A stretch of DNA of 64,000 nt, from the NCBI GenBank assembly GCA_000143165.1, contig CP002084.1, positions 868,001 to 932,000 of the forward strand, read 5' to 3'. Every line of letters begins with the position of its first letter. Within the stretch, counting starts at the first letter, position 1. Shown here piece by piece: positions 17,078 through 25,904 of the stretch. This DNA is from Dehalogenimonas lykanthroporepellens BL-DC-9 (GTDB taxonomy: Bacteria > Chloroflexota > Dehalococcoidia > Dehalococcoidales > Dehalococcoidaceae). The position numbers and the translations under genes were made by a program. The notes beneath the pieces were generated by a model, which saw only the letters and a list, made by a program, of their open reading frames with translations, was not told the DNA's origin and did no database searches.

Positions 17078-18460
17078 TTGAAAATACTGCTGGTCAACCC
17101 CGCAAAAAAAGATAAGGAATTCTTCGGCCACCATTCGGTTTTCCCCAACAGTCTGCTGTATATCGCGGCGGTGCTGGAACAGGCCGGACACGAGGTGGCG
17201 ATATACGATAACCAGGTGGACCCGCGTAACCCTGAGGATTTCGCCGAATTCAATCCGGATATCGTCGGCTTTTCGGTGCTGACCGGGCCGGTCATCGAGG
17301 AAGCGCTGACCCAGTCCGCTGAATTCAAAAGGCTCAACCCGTCGGTCGCCATCGTCTGGGGTAGCGCCCATCCCTCGGTACTGCCGGAGCAGACCCTGGC
17401 CGAATCGGTGATAGACTATGTTGTGGTCGGCGCCGGTGAATACGCCATGCTAGAACTGGCCGAAGAGCTGAAAGCGCCGGAACCCCGGCTGGATAAAATC
17501 GAGGGCCTGGGCTGGAAACGCGACGGAAAAATTGTCATGAATCCGCCCCGCCCGTTCATCGACGACCTGGATGCCCTGCCGGACCCGGCCTGGCACCTCA
17601 TCAATGTGCCGCTATACTGGGACAAGTCACTCAATACCAGCCGGGGCTGTCCCGGTAAATGCACCTTCTGTTACAGTCCGCTATTCCATAAAAGCTACAT
17701 CGGAGAACTGTCAGCCGAGCGCATTGTGGCCCAGATGGAAATCCTGTACCAGCGATACAATATCCGCTTCATCCGTTTCTTCGAAGATACCTTCACCGGC
17801 AACCGGGAGCGACTCCGCCGTTTCTGCCACCTGATGATAGAGAAAAAACTGCCGGTTTACTGGGACTGCGATTCCCGCATCGGACTGACCGACGAGGACA
17901 TCGCCCTCATGGCGCGCGCCGGCTGTGTTTCGGTCGGCCTGGGCGTGGAAACCGGCTCTCAGCGACTGTTGAAATTCATCCGCAAGGGTATCGGCGTGGA
18001 AACGGTGGTCAAAACGGTATCCCGCCTGGTGCGTCATCGTATCATGCCCCGGCTGTACTTCATCGCCGAACTGCCAACGGAAACCATGGAAGATTTCCGC
18101 CAGACACAGAATCTGATCCGCCGCCTGGGCAAGCCGCCCTATCAGTACATGCCCTATACGCCCTTCCCCTGCACCGAACTGTACGACTACTGCGTCCGGG
18201 AAAAACTGCTCCGGCCGCCGAGTTCCCTCAGAGAATGGGCCGGCATGGGCACGCTGGCGGCGATGAATCCCTATTACCTGGAAGTGCCTCGGGACATGAT
18301 TGACGCCGCTCTGGCGGACCTCTACCGGGGATATTTCATCCGGCCGCTGTGGTTCAGCTTGAAGCGGATGCCCTGGTATTTCACCCGATTGAAACCGACA
18401 CCGGCCGAGTTGTGGCGGGGTTTCAGAAGATTCCTGAGCTACTGGCGCTCCAGCCCCTGA
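17078..18460 (+). CDS. B12-binding-domain radical SAM protein
   Basis: 460 residues. The N-terminal 150 residues form a cobalamin-binding Rossmann-like domain (MKILLVNPA; VLEQAGHEVAIYDNQ; PDIVGFSVLTGP). The radical SAM cluster motif is RGCPGKCTFCYSP (Cys-x3-Cys-x2-Cys near 190-200), followed by a TIM-barrel half and a C-terminal helical tail. This is the BchE/methyltransferase-like class, which carries out methylation or cyclisation in cofactor, lipid or hopanoid pathways; the substrate cannot be assigned. The start is a TTG. A corrinoid-related gene (cbiZ-like) follows 81 nt downstream on the same strand, so the two may be co-expressed. Confidence 0.85.
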   Translation: MKILLVNPAKKDKEFFGHHSVFPNSLLYIAAVLEQAGHEVAIYDNQVDPRNPEDFAEFNPDIVGFSVLTGPVIEEALTQSAEFKRLNPSVAIVWGSAHPSVLPEQTLAESVIDYVVVGAGEYAMLELAEELKAPEPRLDKIEGLGWKRDGKIVMNPPRPFIDDLDALPDPAWHLINVPLYWDKSLNTSRGCPGKCTFCYSPLFHKSYIGELSAERIVAQMEILYQRYNIRFIRFFEDTFTGNRERLRRFCHLMIEKKLPVYWDCDSRIGLTDEDIALMARAGCVSVGLGVETGSQRLLKFIRKGIGVETVVKTVSRLVRHRIMPRLYFIAELPTETMEDFRQTQNLIRRLGKPPYQYMPYTPFPCTELYDYCVREKLLRPPSSLREWAGMGTLAAMNPYYLEVPRDMIDAALADLYRGYFIRPLWFSLKRMPWYFTRLKPTPAELWRGFRRFLSYWRSSP

Positions 18461-18541
18461 CCGAATGATAGTGGTTTGACCAAAAGGGCGGTGACACACT
18501 ATTCTGTGCCGGACAGAACATAGAAAGGGCCCACTTCTATC

Positions 18542-19330
18542 ATGACCGATATCATCCGCAGAGAACCGGTCGGCGAAAAATACGGCATCACCGCCGAGAT
18601 AGTCACCCATCGCGTCTGGCCGCTGGAGGCCAACACGCTGGTACTGCACCTGCCGGAGCCGCGGCCGTCGCTGACTTCCTACCTGGGATATCGCCGGGTA
18701 ACGACGGTGTGTAATTTCTACCATCCCAAGGACCTGTGGCATGCTATCGATAACCGGCGGTTGACCTTCGGCCATTATTTCCGATGGATTCACCGGGAAG
18801 CGCTGAGACAGATAGTGCCCGGACAGAAGGCGGCCTTTCTGTCCACCGGGGTCGATATGAAATACCACGCCGTAGCCGAAGAGGCTTTCGAAGAAGTCTG
18901 GGTTCAAGCCTGGGTCACCGCCGGAGTGGCCACCAACGCTATCCGGGTCGGCCGGGACACCGCCTTCGGCATTGAACGTAGCGGCACCTGGCAACCCTTC
19001 GACGACCACCGGATGCCGGCCCCCGGTACCATCAATATCATCGTGCTGACCTCGGCCACACTGGGTCAGGCCGCCCTGGCCTCATCTTTCGTAACCATTA
19101 CCGAAGCCAAGACCGCGGCGCTCCAGGATATGGATGTCCGCAGTTCTTACAACCCCGAGTGGTCGGCGACCGGAACTTCCACCGACCAGATATGCGTGGT
19201 TTCGGGGAACGGGGACGAATGCTGGTTCGTGTCCGGACAGGTCAAGCTGGGGGAACTCATGGCCCGGGCGGTTACCCGGGCGGTCAAGGCCGCCATCGAA
19301 AAATGCCGCGCCGCCTGCGAACAGGATTGA
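18542..19330 (+). CDS. cbiZ: adenosylcobinamide amidohydrolase
   Basis: 262 residues matching the CbiZ family by its conserved stretches LSTGVDMKYHAV (near 100), TAGVATNAIRVG (near 128), NIIVLTSATLGQAAL (near 162) and ITEAKTAAL with ATGTSTDQI (near 185-215). CbiZ removes the aminopropanol side chain of adenosylcobinamide so that salvaged corrinoids can be rebuilt with a preferred lower ligand. Organohalide-respiring Dehalococcoidia depend on scavenged corrinoids for their reductive dehalogenases, so its presence in the same window as rdhA is coherent. No cobalamin riboswitch fits in the 81-nt upstream gap. Confidence 0.85.
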   Translation: MTDIIRREPVGEKYGITAEIVTHRVWPLEANTLVLHLPEPRPSLTSYLGYRRVTTVCNFYHPKDLWHAIDNRRLTFGHYFRWIHREALRQIVPGQKAAFLSTGVDMKYHAVAEEAFEEVWVQAWVTAGVATNAIRVGRDTAFGIERSGTWQPFDDHRMPAPGTINIIVLTSATLGQAALASSFVTITEAKTAALQDMDVRSSYNPEWSATGTSTDQICVVSGNGDECWFVSGQVKLGELMARAVTRAVKAAIEKCRAACEQD

Positions 19331-19339
19331 GAGGCAGTC

Positions 19340-20110
19340 ATGCTGGGAGCCATCACCGGTGACATCGTCGGTTCAATATACGAATTCGACAACAACCGCC
19401 AAACATCGTTTCCGTTATTCACCCCGGAATCCGACTTCACCGACGACACCGTGCTGACGGTGGCAACCGCCGAATGTCTGTTGTCCGGTGGTGATTATAC
19501 TGTCTTTTATAAGGAATATGGCCACCGGTTCCCCGGACGCGGTTACGGCGGCCGTTTTCAGGAGTGGCTGGAATCCAACAGCACACTACCTTACAACAGC
19601 TACGGCAATGGCTCGGCGATGCGGGTTTCGCCGGCCGGCTTCGCCTTCAGGACACTGGAGGAAACCCTCTACGAAGCACAACGTTCCGCCGTTGCCACTC
19701 ATAATCACCCTGAAGGTGTTAAGGGTGCCCAGGCGGTGGCCGCCGCCATTTTTCTGTCCCGGCGCGGCCGCGCCCGGGAATACATCCGAGAATTCATTAC
19801 CAATGCTTTCGGATATGATCTCAGCAGAAGTTCAGATGAAATCAGGCCCGGTTACGCCTTCAACGAAACCTGCCGGGGGTCGGTGCCCGAGGCCATTATC
19901 GCCTTCCTGGAATCAACGGATTTCGAGAGCGCCCTCCGGCTGGCCGTCAGCCTGGGCGGTGATTCCGATACCATAGCCTGTATCACCGGAAGTATCGCCG
20001 AGGCATATTACGGCGGCGTACCGGAACCGATTGCCGCCGAAGTGTGGCGCCGTCTGCCGGATGAACTGGCGGAAGTGGTGGATCGATTCCACCGGCGATT
20101 CGCGATATGA
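19340..20110 (+). CDS. ADP-ribosylglycohydrolase-family protein
   Basis: 256 residues. The N-terminal GAITGDIVGSIYEF, the metal-binding TDDT (FTDDTVLTVA near 34-43) and the C-terminal GGDSDTIACITGSIAEAYYG (near 205-224) are the di-magnesium site signatures of the DraG/ARH family. Members remove ADP-ribose from proteins, nucleic acids or small molecules. GAGAGG precedes the ATG, 9 nt after the cbiZ stop, suggesting one transcript with cbiZ. No partner ADP-ribosyltransferase or nitrogenase gene is in the window, so the target is unknown. Confidence 0.85.
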   Translation: MLGAITGDIVGSIYEFDNNRQTSFPLFTPESDFTDDTVLTVATAECLLSGGDYTVFYKEYGHRFPGRGYGGRFQEWLESNSTLPYNSYGNGSAMRVSPAGFAFRTLEETLYEAQRSAVATHNHPEGVKGAQAVAAAIFLSRRGRAREYIREFITNAFGYDLSRSSDEIRPGYAFNETCRGSVPEAIIAFLESTDFESALRLAVSLGGDSDTIACITGSIAEAYYGGVPEPIAAEVWRRLPDELAEVVDRFHRRFAI

Positions 20111-20115
20111 AGTTT

Positions 20116-20145
20116 TCGACAGACCGTAACCGCGCAGGCTACAAT
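20116..20145 (+). promoter_or_regulatory. promoter of the DUF2779 gene
   Basis: TCGACA (20116-20121), 18-bp spacer, TACAAT (20140-20145). The -10 box ends 6 nt before the ATG at 20152, predicting a leaderless transcript, and favours that start over the one at 20107. Confidence 0.55.
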
Positions 20146-20151
20146 ACTGCA

Positions 20152-21654
20152 ATGTATAACAAACCCGGCAAGCTGTTGACTAAATCCCGGTTCATGGCCG
20201 GTTTACAGTGCCCGCGTTACCTGTGGTTGACCACCAACCAGCCAAAAAGCCTGCCGGCGCCGGACCTGGTCACCCGGAACGTTTTCGACCAGGGGCACCA
20301 GGTCGGCGAACTGGCAAAGAAGCTCTTCCCCGACGGCGTCGACCTGGCAGGTCTTGGCTTTCAGCAGTCCATCACCGAAACCGCCCGACGCCTGAAGTAC
20401 CGGCAACCGGTTTTCGAAGCGGCTATCCGGGCTGGTCAGCTTTACGCACGTATCGATATCTTGGCCCCGGCCGCCAATGGGGGCTGGGATATCGTGGAAG
20501 TCAAGAGCAGTACCTCCGTCAAGGAAGAGCATACCGTTGACGTAGCTTTTCAGAAGCATGTGGCGGTCGCTTATGGCCTGCCCGTCAACCGGTGCCGTCT
20601 GACTCACCTGAACCGGGACTTCGTCAAGAACGGCGACATTGACCCGAATGACCTGTTCATCGTCACCGATATCACCGACGAGGTTTCGGAACTCTCCGGC
20701 GGCATCGCCGACAGTGTCGAGGATATGCTGAACACCATATCCGGGAACTGCCCCGACCCCTTCATCTCGCGCGCCTGTAACTACCCCCATATCTGTCCGT
20801 TGAAGCCGGAGTGCTGGCAGGTACTGCCGGAACACCCGGTGACCAGCCTGTACCGGGGCGGTGAAAAAACCGACGAACTGTTGCGAATGGGTGTCACCGG
20901 CATCACCGATATTCCAGCCGGTTTCAGCCTCAACGAGAAGCAGTCCATCCAGCTGGAGTGCGTCCGCACCGGCCGGGACCATCGCAACCGGCCTGAATTG
21001 CGGGATTTCCTGAAAAGCCTGCCCTACCCCCACTATTACCTGGATTTCGAGACATTCAATACGGCCATACCGTTGTTCGACGGCACCCGGCCTTACCAGC
21101 AGGTGCCGTTCCAGTTTTCCCTGCACACCGCCGCCGCTCCGGAAGCACCACTTGAACACCGCGGATTCCTCTACCGTGGCCAGGGTGACCCGCGTCCGGA
21201 ATTCATCAGCGCTTTAAGAGAGGCGTTGGGGGACGGCGGCCGTATCATCGTCTATAATCAAAGCTTCGAACAGGACATTCTGGAACGACTGGCCGATGCC
21301 TTCCCGGAGTACCGGGAGTGGGTTGCCGATGTCATCGACCGAATGGCGGACCTGCTGGTGCCGTTCCGGGCTTTCCACTACTACCACCCGAACCAGCGGG
21401 GCAGTGCCTCGCTGAAGAACGTCCTGCCGGCGGTAACCGGCACCGGTTACGACGGGCTTAATATCGCCAACGGGCAGGTGGCCAGCATCAGGTATTTCAA
21501 CGCGGTGTACGGCAATAAAAACGAGGCGATGGCGGAGTTGTTCGCCGACCTGGAAGAGTATTGCGGGCAGGATACCGAAGGCATGGCCTGGATAATGGAC
21601 AGGCTGAAGATTCTGGCCGAAGACGAACCGACCAGTACTAATGACATGGCTTGA
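20152..21654 (+). CDS. DUF2779 protein, PD-(D/E)xK and RNase H-like nuclease candidate
   Basis: 500 residues from ATG 20152. KSRFMAGLQCPRYLWL opens the protein as in DUF2779 and RecB/Cas4-like nucleases; a nuclease-like core GGWDIVEVKSSTSVKEEH follows (near 107-124). A cysteine cluster CNYPHICPLKPECW near 215-228, with the N-terminal Cys, could bind a 4Fe-4S cluster. The C-terminal half (YYLDFETFNTAIP near 299) looks like a DEDD exonuclease domain, with its first acidic residues in DFET. Its biological role is unknown. An alternative ATG at 20107 overlaps the upstream stop (ATGA), so coupled translation of a form 15 residues longer is possible. Confidence 0.8.
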   Translation: MYNKPGKLLTKSRFMAGLQCPRYLWLTTNQPKSLPAPDLVTRNVFDQGHQVGELAKKLFPDGVDLAGLGFQQSITETARRLKYRQPVFEAAIRAGQLYARIDILAPAANGGWDIVEVKSSTSVKEEHTVDVAFQKHVAVAYGLPVNRCRLTHLNRDFVKNGDIDPNDLFIVTDITDEVSELSGGIADSVEDMLNTISGNCPDPFISRACNYPHICPLKPECWQVLPEHPVTSLYRGGEKTDELLRMGVTGITDIPAGFSLNEKQSIQLECVRTGRDHRNRPELRDFLKSLPYPHYYLDFETFNTAIPLFDGTRPYQQVPFQFSLHTAAAPEAPLEHRGFLYRGQGDPRPEFISALREALGDGGRIIVYNQSFEQDILERLADAFPEYREWVADVIDRMADLLVPFRAFHYYHPNQRGSASLKNVLPAVTGTGYDGLNIANGQVASIRYFNAVYGNKNEAMAELFADLEEYCGQDTEGMAWIMDRLKILAEDEPTSTNDMA

Positions 21655-21719
21655 ATATACCCAAGTACTATTGACTCCGGGCGACCACCCTGTTATGTTG
21701 CTTCTGGAGGGAAATATCC

Positions 21720-22799
21720 ATGACCGTACCTTTGGAAAAACTATTGGAGTTCATCGTGGCCCGGAACGCCACCGATCTGCACCTGACGGTATCCAGTGTG
21801 CCGGTACTGCGCATCGATGGCGAACTCATTCCCCTGCCGGAAATCCCGTCGCTGACGCCGTCGGATGTCGAAGATATTCTGGGCCGAATCACGACTCCGG
21901 AACAACGCAAGGCCTTCGATATCAAACACGAAATCGATTTCACCTACAGTATAAGCGGCTTTGCCCGTTTCCGGGTCAGCGCCATCCGCCAGCGAGGTTC
22001 TATCAGCCTGGCGATTCGCCCGATACCGTTCAAGATTCCCTCCATCGATGAATTCGAACTGCCGCAAATCTGTAAATCACTGGTCGTCAAGCCCCGGGGG
22101 CTTATCCTGATAACCGGGGCGGCCGGCACCGGCAAATCCACCACCCTGGCGGCCATGATCAACCACCTGAACGAAACGGTCAAACGTAACATCGTCACTG
22201 TCGAGGATCCGATAGAATTCCTGTTTCCGAACAAACAATGCCTTATCCGGCAACGCGACCTGGGTGATGATACCATGTCCTTCAACAGCGCCCTGGTTCA
22301 TAACCTGAGACATGACCCTGACGTGCTGGTCATCGGCGAAATGCGCGACCTGGATACCATGAGCACCGCCATCACCGCGGCCGAAACCGGCCATCTGGTA
22401 CTGGCCACCCTGCATACGGTCGATGCCGCCCAGACCATCGACCGCATAGTAGATGTTTTTCCGCCGGAGCAACAGCGCCAGATACGATACCAGCTTTCCC
22501 AGGTGCTTTTGGCAGTCCTGTCTCAGAAACTTCTGCACCGCGTCGGCAGTGGCCGCATCGCCGGTTTCGAGATAATGTTGAACAACGCGGTGGTTTCCAA
22601 GCTGATACGGGAGGAAAAAGTTTTTGACCTCCAGTCCAATATTGAAATCAGCACTAAGGAAGGCATGCAGACCATGGATCAGGCGCTGGCGTCGCTCATC
22701 CGCCGCAAGGTCATCAGCCGAGAGGAAGGACTGCTTCAGGCTTCCAGCCCGGCCCGGCTTCAGCAGTTACTCCGACCTGATTACGATGGGCACGGTTAA
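21720..22799 (+). CDS. pilT: PilT-type twitching motility/pilus retraction ATPase
   Basis: 359 residues, normal PilT size. N-terminal ATDLHLTVSSVPVLRIDGEL (near 17-36), Walker A GAAGTGKSTTLAA (near 137-149), the Asp box VTVEDPIEF, Walker B VLVIGEMRDLDT (near 203) and the His box ATLHTVDAAQTIDRIVDVFP (near 225-244) are all present. In PilT the Walker B box is usually GELRD, so GEMRD is a mild change. It powers disassembly of type IV pili from the cytoplasmic side. GGAGGG precedes the ATG. No pilin, PilB, PilC or PilQ gene is nearby, so it is an orphan here. Confidence 0.9.
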   Translation: MTVPLEKLLEFIVARNATDLHLTVSSVPVLRIDGELIPLPEIPSLTPSDVEDILGRITTPEQRKAFDIKHEIDFTYSISGFARFRVSAIRQRGSISLAIRPIPFKIPSIDEFELPQICKSLVVKPRGLILITGAAGTGKSTTLAAMINHLNETVKRNIVTVEDPIEFLFPNKQCLIRQRDLGDDTMSFNSALVHNLRHDPDVLVIGEMRDLDTMSTAITAAETGHLVLATLHTVDAAQTIDRIVDVFPPEQQRQIRYQLSQVLLAVLSQKLLHRVGSGRIAGFEIMLNNAVVSKLIREEKVFDLQSNIEISTKEGMQTMDQALASLIRRKVISREEGLLQASSPARLQQLLRPDYDGHG

Positions 22800-22812
22800 G
22801 GTCTGGACATCG

Positions 22813-23601
22813 TCAGCCCGCCATACGGCGAACAATGGTTTCTCTGGCCGGTAATTCCGAGCGCCGGGGGCCGTATTCGTACAGATTCTCTATGCCGGAC
22901 AGTACTCGGTCCACAATAACCGCCAGTACCGCGGCCGGAACGACGCCTTGTAGAATATAAGCCACATTATCCTGAGCCAGTCCGGCCACCACCGGCGCGC
23001 CCAGGCCGCCGGCGCCGATGACGGCGCCGATCATGGCGGTACCGATATTGATTATCACCGAAATCCGGATGCCGGCCAGAATAACCCGAGCCGACAGAGG
23101 CAGTTCCACACGAAACAGAACCTGAAAGCGGCTCATACCCAGCCCGCGCGCGGCATCGACGGCGGCGGCAGGAACGGCATTGATGCCGGCGATGGTATTG
23201 CGGACTACCGGCAGTAACCCGTAAAGAAAGAGGGCGAAAACGGTCGGCTCCAGGCCAAATCCCAGCACCGGAACCGCCAGCGCCAGGACGGCGACCGGGG
23301 GAAATGTCTGACCGACCGATAACAGATTGGTCACTATGGGCTGGAAATCCAGTCCGGACCGACGGGTGACCCAGATACCCAGCGGCAATCCCAACAATAC
23401 CGTCAACCCGCTCGACAACCCGACCAGTCCAAGGTGTTCCAGGGTAAGCTGTGACAACGACGATCGGGTGTAAAGCACCTGACGCTGTTCCGGAAACATG
23501 GCCGCCAGTAAACCTGACCACCAATCAGGATTAGCCAGCACCACAGCAAATACAATGATGCCGACACCCAGGGCAGTCCAGCCGAACCACCGAGAGGTCA
23601 T
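22813..23601 (-). CDS. osmoprotectant ABC transporter permease, YehW/OpuCB type
   Basis: 262 residues with about six membrane helices and the inner-membrane loop GINAVPAAAVDAARGLGMSR (near 142-161) that contacts the ATPase; IGAGGLGAPV follows. It is the shorter of two permeases in a four-gene ABC operon for betaine-like or choline-like compatible solutes. Its start overlaps the ATPase stop by 4 nt. Gene order substrate-binding, long permease, ATPase, short permease is that of yehZYXW of enteric bacteria. Confidence 0.85.
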   Translation of the reverse strand: MTSRWFGWTALGVGIIVFAVVLANPDWWSGLLAAMFPEQRQVLYTRSSLSQLTLEHLGLVGLSSGLTVLLGLPLGIWVTRRSGLDFQPIVTNLLSVGQTFPPVAVLALAVPVLGFGLEPTVFALFLYGLLPVVRNTIAGINAVPAAAVDAARGLGMSRFQVLFRVELPLSARVILAGIRISVIINIGTAMIGAVIGAGGLGAPVVAGLAQDNVAYILQGVVPAAVLAVIVDRVLSGIENLYEYGPRRSELPARETIVRRMAG

Positions 23602-24698
23602 GTTTCGCCCTCGGCGGTGGCTTTTTCAATATCGCCCATTCTGACTTCTCCCAGAAGAATACCGTCGCGGTCGATTACCGGCAGGTTCTTGATGCCCTGG
23701 GCCAGCATCCGGGACAGGGCTTCCCGGAAGGAAGCGCTGTCTCTGACCGCCAGTTCATCCGGCACTACCCGTTCCATGACTTGCGCCGGCGCCAGACCGG
23801 GAGCAAGGCTGGTCCGGTCCAGCCAACCGATAAGGTGGCCGTTATCAGTGACCCATATCCAGCGGCAGGTGCGGCAGGCCTGCTCGGCCTCAAGAGCGGA
23901 AGCACCGACATCGATACCGGATGACTGATGAATGAACGGCCGGATATTGATACGCGACAGCCGCTTGAGCGCCCGGTCAGTGCCGACAAAATCATGAACG
24001 AAACGGTCGGCCGGATGACGTAGAACGGTTTCCGGGGTATCGTACTGCACCAGTCGACCAGCGCGCATGATGGCGATACGGTCGGCCAGCCGAATGGCTT
24101 CATCCAGGTCATGGGTCACCAGAATGACCGTTTTTTTCAATTCCCGCTGGATTTCTACGAACTGGGCTTGAAGTGTTTCGCGGGTCAGCGGATCCACCGC
24201 ACCGAAAGGCTCATCCATGAGCAGAATCGGCGGGTCAGCCGCCAGAGCCCGGGCGACGCCAATGCGCTGGGCTTCGCCGCCGGACAACTGGTAGGGAAAC
24301 TTGGCATAATAGGTGTCGGGTTTGAGCCCAATGAGCTGTAATAGTTCCCGCACCCTGGAATCGATACGCCCCTTCTCCCAGCCCAGCAGTTGGGGCACGA
24401 CGGCGATATTACCGGCTACGGTCATGTGAGGGAAAAGACCGACACTCTGAATAGCATAGCCGATGGAGCGACGAAGCTCTTCGGGGCGGCGGTCGGTTAC
24501 ATCATTCCCCTCAATAAGAATCCGGCCGGAGGTCGGCTCGATAAGACGGTTTATCATGCGTAGTGTGGTCGTTTTGCCGCAACCCGACGGCCCAATGATG
24601 ACGACCATCTCGCCGTCACCGACCTGAAGTGACAGGCGGTCAACTGCCGGCGAAGCGGCCGGGGAATATCGCTTGGTCAAATTTACCAGTTCTATCAT
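23598..24698 (-). CDS. osmoprotectant ABC transporter ATP-binding subunit with CBS domains
   Basis: 366 residues. The ATPase domain has Walker A GPSGCGKTT (near 36-44), the signature LSGGEAQRIGVARAL (near 143) and Walker B ILLMDEPFGAVDP (near 164-176), then the switch His in VTHDLDEA. Residues from about 250 form a tandem CBS region (LIGWLDRTSLAP; GIKNLPVIDRDGILLGEVRM), which in OpuA/OpuC systems senses ionic strength. It drives import through the two permeases, whose genes overlap its ends by 4 nt each. Confidence 0.9.
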   Translation of the reverse strand: MIELVNLTKRYSPAASPAVDRLSLQVGDGEMVVIIGPSGCGKTTTLRMINRLIEPTSGRILIEGNDVTDRRPEELRRSIGYAIQSVGLFPHMTVAGNIAVVPQLLGWEKGRIDSRVRELLQLIGLKPDTYYAKFPYQLSGGEAQRIGVARALAADPPILLMDEPFGAVDPLTRETLQAQFVEIQRELKKTVILVTHDLDEAIRLADRIAIMRAGRLVQYDTPETVLRHPADRFVHDFVGTDRALKRLSRINIRPFIHQSSGIDVGASALEAEQACRTCRWIWVTDNGHLIGWLDRTSLAPGLAPAQVMERVVPDELAVRDSASFREALSRMLAQGIKNLPVIDRDGILLGEVRMGDIEKATAEGET

Positions 24699-25885
24699 GT
24701 AACACTTCCTCCGAGACCGCGGGGCGAGCCAAGAATTATGGCCAGACGCATGACCGCGTCCACCACCAGAGCCAGCGCAATTATGGGCAATGTCCCCAAC
24801 AGAATCATGTCCGGGGCGGCCTGTCCCAGCCCCTGAAAAATGAACCAGCCCAGTCCGCCGGCGCCGATAAGGGCGGCCACCGCGGTCAGACCAACAGCCT
24901 GCACCGAAGCAATGCGCAAGCCTTCCAGGATAAGGGGCATGGCCAGCGGTATCTCAATACGCCGGAACAGCTGACCACGGCTCATGCCCATGCCTCTGCC
25001 GGCATCCATGACCCCGGCATCAATCTGCCGCAGGCCGATAAAGGTGTTTCTGACAATAGGTAACAGCGAATAGATGAACAGCGCGATAACCGCCGGGGCC
25101 ACACCGATGCCCCGGATACCGATTTCACGCAGAAACGGGAACTGGAAGGATAGAAAGGACAAAGGCGCGATCATCAGACCGAACAGCGCCAGGCTGGGTA
25201 TGGTCTGGGTAATGTTGGTGACGGCAAAAATGAATTTTTCAGAACGTCGGTGACGGGCCGCCCAGACACCAAGACTGACCCCGGCCAGAGCGGCGGCACC
25301 GACACTGACGCCGGCCAGCATCAGGTGGCGAAATAACTCCTGCCCAAAACGGTCCCGGTTGGTGAGATATTCCCGCATGATGGACAGGTCATCGAACATC
25401 CCCAAAACCAGCATCACTCCCAGCGCCAGAGGCCCGGTCAGCGCCACCGCCAATTGAAGGGGACGACTGCCCGCCGGATGACTGCTGGCGGTATAGATGA
25501 CGATATATACCGCCAGCAGGCTGAGCCAGAACCCGCCGCCAAGCGCCACCCGGGCTGAAGATGTTGCCCCTTCCAGCAGTCCTGTTGACGCCCCGGAGAC
25601 AACAATACCGGTCCAAATTAGAATCGCGGTGCCGGTGGCACCACGGAGCAGAATCAATTCCCGACGCCTGGGGGCCAGCGCCAGCAGAAGGGCTATCAGC
25701 CACAGGCCAAGCAAAACCCAGAAGACACCACCGGCGGCGGACAGCAGAGTATGGTGTTCACCCTGAGCCAGCCGGTTGGCTTTAAGAGTCAGCCAGCCGG
25801 CGAACATTGAGGCGATACCAAGCACGGAGCCGACAACAGCTACGTTGTCGGCTCCTTTTATTATCGGGGGCAACCTGGATTTCAC
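24695..25885 (-). CDS. osmoprotectant ABC transporter permease, long YehY type
   Basis: 396 residues. The C-terminal 210 residues are a standard ProW/OpuC permease with the ATPase-contact loop GLRQIDAGVMDAGRGMGMSR (near 283-302) and LIGAGGLGWFI. The N-terminal 180 residues add about four or five extra membrane helices, as in YehY of the yehZYXW system. The extra region distinguishes it from the short permease of the same operon. It starts 19 nt after the binding-protein stop. Confidence 0.83.
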   Translation of the reverse strand: MKSRLPPIIKGADNVAVVGSVLGIASMFAGWLTLKANRLAQGEHHTLLSAAGGVFWVLLGLWLIALLLALAPRRRELILLRGATGTAILIWTGIVVSGASTGLLEGATSSARVALGGGFWLSLLAVYIVIYTASSHPAGSRPLQLAVALTGPLALGVMLVLGMFDDLSIMREYLTNRDRFGQELFRHLMLAGVSVGAAALAGVSLGVWAARHRRSEKFIFAVTNITQTIPSLALFGLMIAPLSFLSFQFPFLREIGIRGIGVAPAVIALFIYSLLPIVRNTFIGLRQIDAGVMDAGRGMGMSRGQLFRRIEIPLAMPLILEGLRIASVQAVGLTAVAALIGAGGLGWFIFQGLGQAAPDMILLGTLPIIALALVVDAVMRLAIILGSPRGLGGSVT

Positions 25886-25904
25886 AGGCTCTCCTGTGTC
25901 ATTT

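Noticed and set aside
18461-18541. Cobalamin riboswitch in front of cbiZ
   Set aside because: The gap is only 81 nt and lacks the conserved B12-box pattern; only an imperfect short inverted repeat is present.
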